Positions 32,080-43,471 of a DNA stretch of 47,022 nt are shown in pieces. The notes beneath the pieces are model-generated. The model saw only the letters and a list, made by a program, of their open reading frames with translations. It had not been told where the DNA came from and searched no databases. The stretch is from Chara braunii. Lineage: Eukaryota > Streptophyta > Charophyceae > Charales > Characeae. Both the position numbers and the translations under genes were made by a program. The DNA lies in contig BFEA01000170.1 of NCBI GenBank assembly GCA_003427395.1, positions 430,573 through 477,594 on the forward strand, written 5' to 3'. The stretch's first letter is position 1. Each line of letters begins with the position of its first letter.

Positions 32080-35000
32080 CGAGAGAGATAGGACAGCTGG
32101 GACAGACGGGAGAGAGAGGAGACATGGGAGAGAGGAGGGAGAAGAGGGAGAGGAGAGACAGGAGATGGAAGAGAGGGGAGACGGGAGAGATGAACCATTT
32201 ATGCAAGGACGAATGAGGGGACATAAGAGACCACCGACAGTGCCATAGCAGATAGAAAGGGAAGGATGACAAATCAGAAGACACGCTTGAGGCAGACGTA
32301 GGGGGGCAGCAATAAGCACGCGACGCAGTCAGGGAGTAGAACAAACGTGATAGGTGTGAAAGCGGTGGTGGAGAGACCCAAAAAAAGCAGCAGACACGGA
32401 CAAGGAGGTTGAGGCGGGAAAAGGGCGAAGGAAGTACCAAAAGGAATTGAAGGTAAAATATAAAGTAGGCAATGTGGTAAAAAAGAAGAAATTAGTTTTT
32501 CGAGAGTCTGTAGGTCTCAATCCAAGAGTCGAACAGGACTGAATACCACATATAAACGTAAACTAGACAAAGTACTACTTTCGCCAAACAATTTGCTGTT
32601 AAATATTGAAAATGATATAGCAATCGTAAAACAGCTGTACCAGGAGTGGGGTGGCCGTTGGGGGTCCAGACCCGTTGTGGATGAAGGTCGTGTGTGCTGG
32701 ATTGACAGCCAGTGTGAGTGAAAATGCCTTGAGTGGTGGTAGTGGCGGTGTGTTGTCATATTCGCTATACACTCAAAAAAAGCATGACTGTAACAGACTG
32801 TTTCGTCGGACTTTCACCAACTCATCAGGAGGTTGAACCCCAACAGTCTGCCCAGGATGCATTTGACTGATGGATAAGGACTCACCACATCGCCCAGAGT
32901 TAGCGATACCCATTCCTGAGAGAGAAAAGTGGTCGACTTTACTCACACCAACCTTGCATGTGCATGTGTGTGCGTGTGAATACGGACGCTACAGCCATGC
33001 AGGGGTGGGGTGGATATCACGACCTGTATGGTTCCAATTTTGTAGACCGCGTCATGACTGCAGGGGTTACGATGCCGGTTCGAAACCGTGCGCAATCATA
33101 CGACGTCATAGAAGTACCACTTGATCATTATGTGGAGAAACTGCAATCCGGCAAAAACGAAGGAACAGGAAAAGCGGAGAATCAAGCGGGAACGGCCCAG
33201 GGACGACTCAGAAATAAAGAGTGAAAGAAATAGAAAACATACCACCAACTGCAGCCAGGCGAATCGACGAAACCTGGACGAAAGAAAGAAGGAAAGAGGA
33301 AAGCTGGGAGAGGAAGGAAATAGAGGTGCGAGGACAAGAGCGAAGAAAAAGCGAGAGGCAAAGGAATCGACAAGGGAAGGCGGAGGTCAGGGAACGATGC
33401 TGAAGGAAAGAAAAGAGGAGGATAGCGGTCGGACGGGGGCAGAGAGACAGGAGGAGGAGGGAAGAGGGAAGGAGAGGAAATCATGGCGGGCAAAAGAACG
33501 GGAAATAACTGTAAAAGTGGTAGAGAGCGGAGGAGAAGGGGGAGGGCAACTGTTAGAGGGGGCAAGAGATAAAGCTAGAGAGAGGAGAGAAGAGGGGTGC
33601 AGAAGAAAGACAAGGGCATGAGAGAAAGGGGGAGGACAGGGTGAACGGCAGAGAACAGGGAGACACGGAGAAGAGCGTAAGACAGTAGTAGGAAGAGGGA
33701 TGAGGGAGAAGGGAGGGGCGCAGAGAAGCGATGGGGAAGAGATAGAGAAGGGAAGGAGAAGACAGACAAAAAAGGGGAGGAAAGAGAGAAAGGTAGAAAA
33801 GACGAGCGTTGTCCCGAAGGAGAAACCTGAAGCAAAGACGGACAAAGAAGGCGGAACGAGAGGACATAAAAGACGGCGAGGAGAGGTAACGCGAGACGAG
33901 GGCAATAAAAGAGACGGCAGGAAAAGAAGAGGATAAACATAAAGAACGAGGGTGGTTTGACTGGCGAACAATGGCGATAATTGAAAAATATTTTATATGT
34001 CACTGATGGTCAGACTTCGATACCAAGAGACCGGAACAGGAGGAGGAGCAGAAGCGAGATATGAGGCGAGGAGGCGGAGACAGGAAAGTAGAGACGATGA
34101 AGAAAAGGGGAGCGAGAGGAGGGAGAAGAAACAAAGAAGAGAAAGAGAATAAGGGAAAGAGAGAGAAAAGGGAGTAAAGGAGACAAGAGACGATAGGGAA
34201 AAAGACTAAAGAATTAAAAAATTGGAGAGAGAGAGAGAGAGAGAGAAGGGAGAAAACAAGGCAAACCAAAAAACGTGTCAGCAACGCGGAGAACAAAGAA
34301 CGCGAGGGGGAAGGAAACAAGGGACCGCGACCGAGGAAAGTGGCCAGAGTGAGCAGTGATGAAGAAGGGGAGCGCAACAGTGAAGGAGAGGGGGAGACAA
34401 GTGAGAGAGGAGGGGAGAAAGAAGTGGCAAGCGCCTACGAACGGAGGTGAAAAAGGCGGGGGACAAGAAGGTAAAGAAAAAGGATAGACAAAAGAACTGA
34501 GACGGAGAGGTACGACACGGTGGAAAAGACGCGAAGGGCAACCGCGAGGAGGGAGAAGCGGTGGGGAGACGTGAGAGCGGAGATGCGAGGGGATCCACGC
34601 GCACGGGGTCGACTAAAGAGGGAAGGCGGGAGGAGGATACGCGAGGGGGAGGCGCGAGGGGGAGGCGAGAGGGGAAAGAAAGGAGGAACGCGCGCTGGGA
34701 ATACTAAGCACGAGCCAAGGCACGAGCGTGGGAAGCGGACAGACCGAGACGCACATGAGAAGATGAGCGGTGGCAGATGCGACCGGCACAGATGCGCAGG
34801 GATATGTGCAAGGGAACAAAAACCCCAGAGGCGACCCGAGGGGAGGGGGCGCCAGGGAGGAGAAACGGAGACCGAAGGCGGGAGGGCAGGGGAAGACGTT
34901 AGGGATGAGGATACACCAGTGATGAGGTGGGATATATCCACTGGTTTCACTAAGCACAGGAACTGAGGGACTCAGCATAGAGAAGGGCAAAAGACAGAGA

Positions 35001-35700
35001 AGGTCGAAACAACGAATAAAACGAAACACAGATGAAAACCCTCAGCAGAGCCAACCACAAATTGGAAGCCAAACACACACAAACACAGGACACAGCAGAG
35101 GATACGAGAGTGAGAAGACACAAAAGAGAAAGGAGTGCAAACGAATGACGGTCGGCAGAAGAAGCAAGCACGAATGCAATTGTGAAGTAGCAGAATGATG
35201 ATGTCGGAGAGACAGGGAAGAGCATTTACTAAAGAAGCGTGTGGGGTGAGTGGTGTACGTATCCATTCTTTTTCTTGGCCAGGCAACGAAGCTGACGAGC
35301 GGAAAGGGAACTGAACCCTCAACCTTAGCTTTGGCAAGGCTAAACTTAGAGAGGGTTGAAACAGAGAGGCAAGTAGAAGAGAAGACAACGACATCAGCAG
35401 CCACCAGGGCAGACAGAGGAGGAATGGAGGGGGGAATAAAAGTGGGCGGCATGCACGTACCGTGGGCAGCGATTGGGCGAAATCCTAATGCTGCGAAGGG
35501 AGACGGGGACAAAAGGAGGGTGAATAACCCACATTTGAATACGTAAGAGAAACCGGGAACCGCCAAGCACATGATTGCAAACATAAGACCAGGTTAACGA
35601 CAGCGGACACAGAGAAAATGGCAGCAACAAAAAGGGAGGAAACAAAGAGAAGCTAGAAACAATCTCGATCTGCAGAGAACGACAACACAGAGAGATCAAT
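32080..35700 (+). other. Purine-rich strand-asymmetric block
   Basis: The plus strand is overwhelmingly A and G for about 3.6 kb, with scattered GAGAGA, GGAGAGG and AAGAAG strings but no clean repeat unit. Long minus-strand open frames (for example 33387-33971) are rich in Leu, Ser, Phe and Pro only because pyrimidine codons dominate. A (GA)12 run lies at 34223-34246. Confidence 0.85.
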
Positions 35701-35879
35701 AATAGATTAATATATTTAGAGTACGTAGGATAGAAGACCTAACAGAGAATTGTAGAGGATTACAGTGTAAAAAGGCATTCTGATAATTTAATGAAATGAC
35801 ATAGAAACAGAGCGCAAAAAACAAATAAAAAGAGGAGAGACCTTAGTAGCTCGCCATAACGATAGAAATATAAAGGTCA

Positions 35880-36000
35880 TGCGTACCAATGTTTCCTTCC
35901 TCCCAGCTCAGTTCGTACACCCATGAATTGTCAACAATATGGAGCCGAGTTCAAATCCAGATGCAGAACAATAACAAAGTAATTCTGAATTACCCGCGGG
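35880..36000 (+). repeat. tRNA-like/SINE-like repeat, right copy
   Basis: CAGCTCAGTTCGTACACC at 35904-35921 resembles a tRNA D-arm/A box, and GAGTTCAAATCC at 35947-35958 resembles a T-arm/B box. The acceptor ends do not pair. It is inverted relative to 31680-31795 and together they bracket the purine-rich block. Confidence 0.5.
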
Positions 36001-36798
36001 GATAGCGATCAGTTCAACGATGACATCTCAAGTCCGTCAGCGCCCTATTAAAAACAGGAATGCGTAGTCGAAGGGACGATGGATAGCAAGAAAAATGTCG
36101 GCGCGATCGATCAGAACGACAGAAATTCCTTGAGCAGTAAGCGCCCACCCTAAAACTAACTATGGGCACACGAAGAGACACCGCAGAGCAGAGAGGAGAA
36201 GCCCACAAGAGTGGAAAGGGACGCCAAGGGAGGAAGTAGGTTGGCCTGTGGAATAGACCAGTGGCAGTCGTGAGCAGCACACCGATTAAGGGAGAGGGGT
36301 CATATTGCGGCAGCGGTGCGAACATAGGATATTCTCTGTGCATCATAATTGTACGGAAGTGACGTTACTCGCCGGAGAAGCTGTGTGACTCACGGGAAGA
36401 GTTTCGTTCTTAACAATGCTTCTGATGTGGCGCATACGTGGCTGGCGATGGTGGGCAATTTACCCCACCGCTCTTCAGCAGCCATTGTCTTTTCGCTGTC
36501 TTTCTGGGTACTCGAAGGGTCGCGAGCATCCGATTACCATCTGAATGTCAAAATCAATAGAGATGCAAGGAATTATAGTAAATCGTGATCACAAAAAGGG
36601 CAGCCTCACTCTAAGGACTCCGTCGAGGCCGCAATAGTGGTTAGATACGTTCGGAGAAGTGCAACAGCAAATACGCCCTAGGGCAGAGAGGAAAATCCCA
36701 TATGTAGAAAGAGATCCCTAATTGAACCGTCGTCGAAAGATCGAGGATCTTTTCGACATTTTCTTCCTCCCGATACAACACGTTGCTTCCGCATCGTC

Positions 36799-36801
<3 letters not shown>
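36001..36801. other. No gene recognised
   Basis: No coding or RNA signal supported. Confidence 0.5.

Positions 36802-36871
<70 letters not shown>
36802..36871. repeat. (CT)n microsatellite
   Basis: About 35 uninterrupted CT units. Confidence 0.95.
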
Positions 36872-36872
<1 letters not shown>

Positions 36873-37516
36873 ATCGCACCCCCTCTCTCTCGCCGCCCCC
36901 TTCCCCCCCCGTCTCTCTCTCTTTTACCTCGTCGGCGCAGTAGCAAAATATCACGTTCCACTCGCCAACCCGACAAGTATCGCACATCCACTGACAGTTG
37001 GAATCCCATTTCCGGATGAGAGCATTGGTGGAACCGGTGAACCATTCAGGTCCAATTGGACAGAGGGCTCGTAGTACCTATCTAAGAGAATCAGCAGACG
37101 GGAAGGAGCCTAAATCGACGGAGCACTAAGAGGCGGCAAAAGTTGATTCGCTTGTAGTCTCTGAAGCTCCTCTTCGATCAAACTATGGCGAGCTTGTGAA
37201 AGCATCGGTCCGCCATTCACGGCCAAAGGGAATCAGCAAATGGCATAACTGCATGCACGCACCATCCAGGAAGGAGGGGTGTCATCGTCTTCACCAAAAT
37301 CCAGGATTCCATCTAAGCATGACCAGGGCCATATAAGGAGCCACCATAACTCCCCAATCCGGCACAGCGCCCACAGCGGATAGGTCATTTGGCATTCAGG
37401 AGGACCGATGCATATAAACACAGACTTTACCACACGAAGACCAAAAAACAAAACGACTGTATAAACCTCAGATTATCACATCCTCCTACTCCCGCCCAGC
37501 TTGCCCGCTTCGTTCC

Positions 37517-37518
<2 letters not shown>
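36872..37518. other. No gene recognised
   Basis: Unique-looking sequence between two CT tracts; no frame with a domain. Confidence 0.5.

Positions 37519-37599
<81 letters not shown>
37519..37599. repeat. (CT)n microsatellite
   Basis: About 40 uninterrupted CT units. Confidence 0.95.
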
Positions 37600-37601
<2 letters not shown>

Positions 37602-38864
37602 GACTGCGTGCCCGTCTATCCACTGAAGCCATCATGTCAATTGCCGCCAGCCGTAGATCACCCCGATCGAGCGATCAGAAACCGATTCCCATACAACTCG
37701 TTTAATCAGCCAACCGAGAGATTCTTCGTTTCCTGATCAGGCAGCCATCCACTCTCGTCGGCCCATGGCATGATGCGCGTGCTTCAGTTGTTCACAAGCC
37801 CAGGATGGAACGCTGATGCCCCTCACATTCTTTTGCGGAGACGACTGCACCGAATGATGAGCGAGATGTGTAATAAGAAAAATCCGTACCTGCCATCTAG
37901 GCCTTACGATCACGAGAAGACCACTGGATGAAATCGATTAAAATGGAGACGAGAGAGAAAAACAGATGCTCACAGCAATCCAGAGTCTACAAAAACCGTT
38001 CTTTTCCTTCCATTTGTCGGTGCGCATAGACACACGAAACACGAACACCGCCAGAGACAAGCTAGAAACAAGAAAGGCCAGATTTTGGTTCATTGATAGG
38101 CTAATCATAGGAACGGATGGTACGAAAATTTACCGATTAGCAGAGTACCCGCGCCCAGCAACAGCAAAGTAGTCAACAGCAGGACGGCAAGCGGCATCCG
38201 GGTGCGTGAGCTGGCCATGGTGGAGATACGAGAGGCGGTCATCCAACGATCTGTACGCCCAGCTTCGTCAAGAAGTTCGAGAGGAAGATGGAGACGAAGA
38301 AGGGAAAGAAAAAGGAAGCAAGCACAGGGTACCCACGCCTGCAGCGAGGGCGATGTAGACAGCTACTATAGCCTGGCGTAGTTACACGTGGCGTGGCTGT
38401 GGGATGGCGTGGCGTGTTCCTCTGGGCGCCCAAAAAGAGAACGACCTTGAATTCGAGGAGAGAAAAAGAGGCCGGCGGTTCGTCAAAGCACCAGTTACGC
38501 GGCCATTCACCTGACTGACAGACGAAGCCGGTCTCGGTCTTGGCAGTAAGGCCAAGACTCTAGTCGACCAACCGCGGACACCACGCCGCCCGACGGACGT
38601 CCCGCGCTTCGACGCGCTTGGGGGAGGTCCTTTAGGCGCCAACCTGGGAATTGTCGATGGCCGACGAAACACACGAGAGGGACAGACGAGAAGAAGCGGG
38701 CCAGGCGAAAATTCGATACAATACGGAAGCTGAAAAAACGTAAGAAAACCAAACAACAACAACCGGTTGGACGCCTTGCGCGCGGTCGCCCTTCCTATTG
38801 GCTCCCGGGACACAACTTTTTTCCCATGCGTTCGGAGAAATGGCCGTTCCAGTTCGCCTACTTT
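37600..38864. other. No gene recognised
   Basis: Minus-strand open frames up to 197 codons (38382-38975) have no domain I recognise and overlap other frames of similar length in GC-rich sequence. Confidence 0.4.
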
Positions 38865-38940
38865 CGACCGGATTCGAACTCCGGATTCGTAGATAAGAAA
38901 TCCGCGAACCGTAAGAGGTACCCGGTAGCTGAGTCCAGTA
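38865..38940 (-). repeat. tRNA-like/SINE-like sequence
   Basis: On the minus strand GGACTCAGCTACCGGGTACC (38917-38936) resembles an A box and GGAGTTCGAATCC (38870-38882) a B box, 34 nt apart, as in tRNA genes. CGGATT/AATCCG can pair in the anticodon-arm region. No acceptor pairing is evident, so a SINE or tRNA relic is more likely than a functional tRNA. Confidence 0.4.
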
Positions 38941-38948
38941 CAGACGGG

Positions 38949-38982
38949 AAAGTTCGATATTGGGCCTCTCTCCACTACTCTC
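38949..38982. repeat. 34 bp direct repeat, left copy (LINE target duplication)
   Basis: AAAGTTCGATATTGGGCCTC and the following 14 bases are identical at 38949-38982 and 41403-41436. They flank the LINE insertion and contain the left end of a family Q MITE. Confidence 0.8.
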
Positions 38983-41056
38983 TTTTTTTTTCTTTTTCTT
39001 TTTTGAGAAGTGTCGAGTTATATTGCAAAAAATAGTTGGGACCTCAGACGCTCTGGGTGATGCTAGCGGAAACTTTGTTGACAAAGGAATGGGGCCTCAG
39101 ACGCCCTGAGGACACATTGGTTGCTCTAAGGACAGAAACATACTCGCGAAAAGGACCCAAGTCCCAGCTGTGGAGGGAGACCTTGCAGGCATGGAAGAAG
39201 TGCAGGCCAACGCTCAATGGCCCACCGATATCCAGGGAGGAGGTTAGGTGCCAGCACCTGTTTGAAAATCCTCGGGGGCTGGTTCTCACTGGAAAGATGG
39301 CCAGGAAACTTTGGCCAGAGCTGGCTACAGAAGGGTGTTGCTAAGGTGGGGGACCTGTGGGATGACTGCTGCGACCAGTGGAAATCCCCGGCTCAGTTGA
39401 AGGAGACCCTGGGACACCTTCCGAATCAGGAAAGCCGGCTGGAATCGCTCCTGCGGGCAATCCCAGAGGATTGGAAGCAGCTACTCGGCCCGGAAGGCAT
39501 AGACCCACCAGGTACCTGGTTTGTCACGACTTTCGAGGGAATGGAACAGTTTTGCAGACTGGAAAGTTGGTCGGTGGACTGCCCAGGCAAGTGCTGGCCG
39601 GAAACGTACAAACGAGACCTCCCCTCTCTCCCTGCTCTGGAGAGGGTTGGGATGGGCCAACAATACGGCCTTGCAGGGATGGAGGAAACCCGGGTGAGAT
39701 TGGTTCCTCGGAGCGAGGAAGGGTTCCCACTGGTTCCGGTGCTTGTTGGAAATGGGACTGCATTGCGTCGCTTGAGGATTGACCCATCCACCTGGGGTTG
39801 GCAGGTGGGTGAGTCAGTGGTCATGGGGCTGGAAAACTTAAATGCTAGCCTTATCCTAAAGCGGAGGATGGACTCGGAGTCTGTATGGGAGAAGATCAGG
39901 AGCCGCTGGGAGAGAAATGAAGTACAATTAGCACCACATTCGGAGCAGGAGCTCACCAAACTCTGGTCGCAGTTGCAGCTGCTCCCGTCACAGAAAATTG
40001 CCTCATTGCTGTGGTTACAGTCACACCTAGCGGTCCCCATGTCGAAATGGCTTTCTGAGAAGGGCATGGAGGTGAGAACCGTCTGTGACAGATGTCAAGA
40101 AGCCCCTGAGTCGATGCAGCACCTCTGGTGGGACTGCACCAGATCTAGGAAGTGGTGGAGATGGTGGGAATACCATTGGAGGAGATTTGCAGGGGAGGCA
40201 GATCTAACTGGGCAAAGGTGGGTGCTCACTGGCTGTGTACCGCAAAACCACATGTATTCAGAGGGTTGGGCCTATATTGCACACGTAGGCAGGGGCATAA
40301 TGCTCTGGATTCTCTGGGCGGACAGGAACAGTCTCCGGTTCCAAGGGGAGAGCATACAGGAGAAGATGGCGGAGGGGCTGTTCAGGAAACTCTTGGCTGC
40401 AGCCATAAAGACGGACTAGGCCCGGAAGGTGGGTCAAAAGAATTCCTTGCAGGGCCAGAACTGGTTCCGTCGATCATGGGGCCTGGGTCTGACACATGTC
40501 TCTCCGGAGGGCAAACTTGTACTGGGGAGATGGCTTGAAGAGGGTGGAGGTTAGGTGAATGGTGGTTAGATTCGAGTAGGACTTTGGTTCACGGTTCTTC
40601 CTTTTTAAGGTTTGTGTGGCGTTGTGGGGCGTGATGCCGTTGAATCTTATTTTTGAACCAGGCGCACTCGGTTCCAGTCGGCGGCCACAGTAGACCGTGA
40701 GGGGTGCGGTTAGAGTGTCAGGAGGTGGATTGGAACGAGGTTCCTCTCGGCCGCGCGGAGGTCGGGACTCATGCCGACACTTAGACCTTTGAGTTAGGAT
40801 AGTAGGCTACGGGGGAGGTAGGTAGAGTAGGAGGACCAGTTAGGAAGTATTGGGATTAGCATGCGTTTATAAAAGTAACTGGTAGTTCGAAGTGAAGGAT
40901 AGTAAGTGGTTTAGCCCTGTGATGTGTGGTCTGAAGCTAAACCGGTTGATGTTGCCGGGATAACTCCGGGTTGAATTGTGAGGTCCCCGGCCTCTGCTCT
41001 TTTCAGTTGGAATATAAATGGTTTGAATAAAAAAATAATAATAATAATAAAAAATC
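38983..41056 (+). mobile_element. LINE (non-LTR retrotransposon), 5'-truncated copy 1
   Basis: Contains the C-terminal part of ORF2, a 3' UTR shared with two other copies in the window (GATAACTCCGGGTTGAATTG) and an A/T-rich tail (41027-41055). The 5' half including endonuclease and RT catalytic core is missing, as is usual after aborted target-primed reverse transcription. Confidence 0.88.
39036..40554 (+). pseudogene. LINE ORF2 C-terminal region with Zn-finger tail
   Basis: The frame at 39036-39340 (AWKKCRPTLNG, HLFENPRGLVL) continues in another frame from about 39340 (VAKVGDLWDDCCDQW), indicating a frameshift. The second frame then stays open to TAG at 40417-40419. Its C-terminal part has SLLWLQSHLAVP, then CDRCQ...ESMQHLWWDC, a CxxC...HxxxxxC zinc-binding module like that of plant LINEs (zf-RVT), and IMLWILWADRNSLRF. 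Beyond the TAG the same frame continues with QGQNWFRRSWGLG to a stop at 40552-40554, matching copy 2, so the TAG is probably a premature stop. Confidence 0.82.
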
Positions 41057-41345
41057 AATATTGCATTTAGGCTACCAGTCGGGCCGCCCGAGTCCCGGGT
41101 GGCCAGCCCGTGCAAGGACCAGGGAAGGTCCCAGCAAAAAAAAAAAAAAAAAAATCCAAAAAATCCGAAAACAAACTATGTTATGCAGAAAAATAAACTG
41201 AACAACTTTTGCCTCAGGGTCACATCTCTTCACCAAATTTAGAATAAAAATTAAAATTTAATTTATTTATTTTTTTTAATTGTTTTTGGCCCGGCCGGGC
41301 AAGTGACCCCGGGCCACTCTGGTAGCCTAGTATTGCGTCTAAAAA
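41057..41345. mobile_element. Imperfect inverted-repeat element, AT-rich interior
   Basis: AATATTGCATTTAGGCTACC at 41058 is mirrored by CTGGTAGCCTAGTATTGC (41320-41337), each followed inward by GC-rich GGGCC/CCCGGG strings. The interior is A/T-rich with homopolymers. It lies between the LINE tail and the right direct repeat. Confidence 0.5.
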
Positions 41346-41402
41346 AAAATAAAAATAAAAAAAATAAATCAAAAAAATCATTGGGACGAGGCTGGGGACC
41401 TC

Positions 41403-41517
41403 AAAGTTCGATATTGGGCCTCTCTCCACTACTCTCAAAATGTGCAGAACGAAAGGGAGTCTTCCGCTAGAACATGGGAAGATACACCGCCATGATTTTT
41501 GTCTTTTAGGCATGTCC
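41403..41517. mobile_element. MITE family Q, copy split by the LINE
   Basis: GGGCCTCTCTCCACTACTCTC...CGAAAGGGAGTCTTCCGCTA...CATGATTTTTGTCTTTT matches the reverse complement of the intact copy at 41715-41843. Its first ~20 bp also occur at 38963-38982 as part of the 34 bp duplication. The far end is not found; a family P MITE follows immediately. Confidence 0.6.
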
Positions 41518-41521
41518 CTAT

Positions 41522-41624
41522 CGTCTTCCCCCGAACATAACGCACCCTGAAAATGATTGTATGCAAGCTATATTTCCGGCCAAATACGGGCAAAATAAGG
41601 GTGCGTTGTGTTCGGGGGAAGACG
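41522..41624. mobile_element. Palindromic MITE, family P-like, copy 3
   Basis: Arms 41522-41548 (CGTCTTCCCCCGAACATAAC...) and 41598-41624 are reverse complements at 26 of 27 positions. The CGTCTTC(A/C)CCCGAA(C/T)A start is shared with copy 2 although interiors differ. The high arm identity suggests relatively recent activity. Confidence 0.78.
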
Positions 41625-41714
41625 GTGGTAATGGACCGAGGCCCATTATGATCTCTGCAGTTGGACGCGCTGGATTTAATTTTAGAGACTTCGCTCCACT
41701 GCACAAAACTCTAT

Positions 41715-41843
41715 GGGCCTCGCTGCACTACTCTTGAAATGCAAAAAAAACAAAAATCATGTCGCTGTATTTTTCCATGTTTTAGCGGAAGATTCACTCT
41801 CGTTTTGCACCTTTCACCTTTCAAGAGTAGTGCAACGAGGCCC
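41715..41843. mobile_element. MITE family Q, intact copy
   Basis: The left end GGGCCTCGCTGCACTACTCT (41715-41739 arm) is mirrored by the arm at 41819-41843 ending GTGCAACGAGGCCC. 129 bp, A-rich interior, no ORF. Confidence 0.75.
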
Positions 41844-42053
41844 TATGTACCAGCCCTTCACGTTAGAGGAACTGGAGTAAGCAGCGAGATTTCTTGCAGA
41901 AGGAAAATGTCCTGTGGAATTTTTTATTGACACACTGGATTCAATGGGTCCGTTCTTGACTGACATCTGTAATAAGGGCGTCGTTAGACACTCCTCGGGG
42001 ACGCGAAATCCCCAATGAATTGTTCGTTCCACCTATCCTCGGGAAGGCAATCG

Positions 42054-43409
42054 AAAAAAAGAACACAGAAACACAAGCCAGAGAAGGGTTGGAACTGGTG
42101 GGAAATGGAAGGAGCTTGTGCAAGCTTAGGATTGACTCAGAAACTTGGAAGTGGTCTGTAGGACAACAAGAGATAAAGGGACTAGAATTACTTGATAAGC
42201 AAACTAATAGGAGGTTTGGATAAGAGTAGGCAGCAGTTGGTACCTAAGATTATAGAGCGTTGGGAGAAGGGAGTGACGGGGTTAGAACCACCGGGTAGAG
42301 AGGAGTTGGAAGACCTGTGGACACAACTGAAGGACCTACCGTCACAAAAACGGACGTCTCTGTTGTGGCTACAGTCACACCTTGTGGTACCAACAGGCAC
42401 ATGGTTACATTCAAAGGGAATGACGTCTGTTGCAAGGACCTTTGATAGATGTAAATGATCATTTCAAGATATGCGACACCTATGGTGGTCATGCCCCCAG
42501 TGAAAGAAATGGTGGCAGTTTCATTGGAAGGAAATCATGAGAAGAAACGATGCTGGGAATGAAAGATGGGTGTTGGGAGGGTTCCTGCCTGCAGATCTGA
42601 CAGGAAACAAAGGGTGGGGGTACGTGGCTCAGACAGAGAGGGCAATAATGATATGGCTGATCTGGAAGGACAAGAATGGTAGACGGTTCTGCAATGAGGA
42701 AATGGCAAACCAACAGGCAGAAAGACTCTTCAAAAAGATATTGAAAAACGAGATTGGGGCATATTTGGAGAAGAAAGAATGCCCACAAAGTCAACTCAAA
42801 AGGACAAAAGTGGTTCAAAAGAATGTGGGCACGGGGACACCAAATTGCAGCAATCTTAGAAGATGGAAAGCTGAAACTGTCACCTTGGTTCAAGCAAAAC
42901 GATAAGGTGTCTTGGATAGCAGCAGGAAAGAGGACCAGTTGTACCACGAGAGAGGTTATCAATAGGAAAGTAGCTGAGTAGGGCGAGAAGTTAAAACGGA
43001 TTCTTTTTTGGGGGTTGTTAAGGATTTTCTGTTTGTGAAGGTATAATTTGTTTTATAGGAATAACCAGGTCCACTCGGTTTTGTAGTTTAGGGCCACAGT
43101 AGGCCCAACAGGGATGGAGGGTGGAGAGTGGCAAGGTGTGCAAGAATAAGAAAGTTCCAACCCGCCGCATAGGCCGGGGTCCAGACCGTTCTTAGGCCTG
43201 CGTATTAAATAGGAATTGGTGACTTAGATAGACGTAGTAGTAGGGAGTAGGGAGGTAGAAGTAGATGAGCGACTCATATTTTTGAAGTTTAAAAGGGGAA
43301 TTGGTTAAAATCAAACTTAAATCGGCTAATGCTACCGAGATAACTCCGAGTTGAATTGTGAGGACCCTGGGCTCACTTTAAGTTTTGGAATATTATTGAA
43401 TGTGTTTGG

Positions 43410-43468
<59 letters not shown>
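42054..43468 (+). mobile_element. LINE, 5'-truncated copy 2, inside the Harbinger MITE
   Basis: Homologous to copy 1 from its LRID(S/P)(E/S)TW(K/G)W segment onward (compare 42124 with 39774). It shares the 3' UTR GATAACTCCGAGTTGAATTG and ends in a pure A tail at 43412-43468. The long intact tail suggests a younger insertion than copy 1. The 5' border is approximate. Confidence 0.85.
42073..42981 (+). pseudogene. LINE ORF2 C-terminal region, copy 2
   Basis: Frame pieces include LVGNGRSLCKLRID (to 42223), SLLWLQSHLVVPTGTW (42192-42458), DMRHLWWSC and IMIWLIWKDKNGRRF (to 42905), then NSKGQKWFKRMWARG (42754-42981). Stops at 42456-42458 and about 42501 and two frame changes separate them. The first Cys pair of the zinc module is damaged (FDRCK then stop). 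Confidence 0.8.

Positions 43469-43471
<3 letters not shown>

Noticed and set aside
33030-33110. tRNA gene (GGTTCGAAACC)
   Set aside because: T-arm-like string is present but stems do not pair and no D arm was found.
33387-33971. 194-codon minus-strand open frame, and neighbours on the minus strand to 35584
   Set aside because: Composition is dictated by the purine-rich plus strand (Leu/Ser/Phe/Pro only), several frames are open together, and no domain is visible.
35290-35350. tRNA on the minus strand (GGGTTCAGTTCCC)
   Set aside because: Only a T-loop-like motif; no A box or acceptor pairing.
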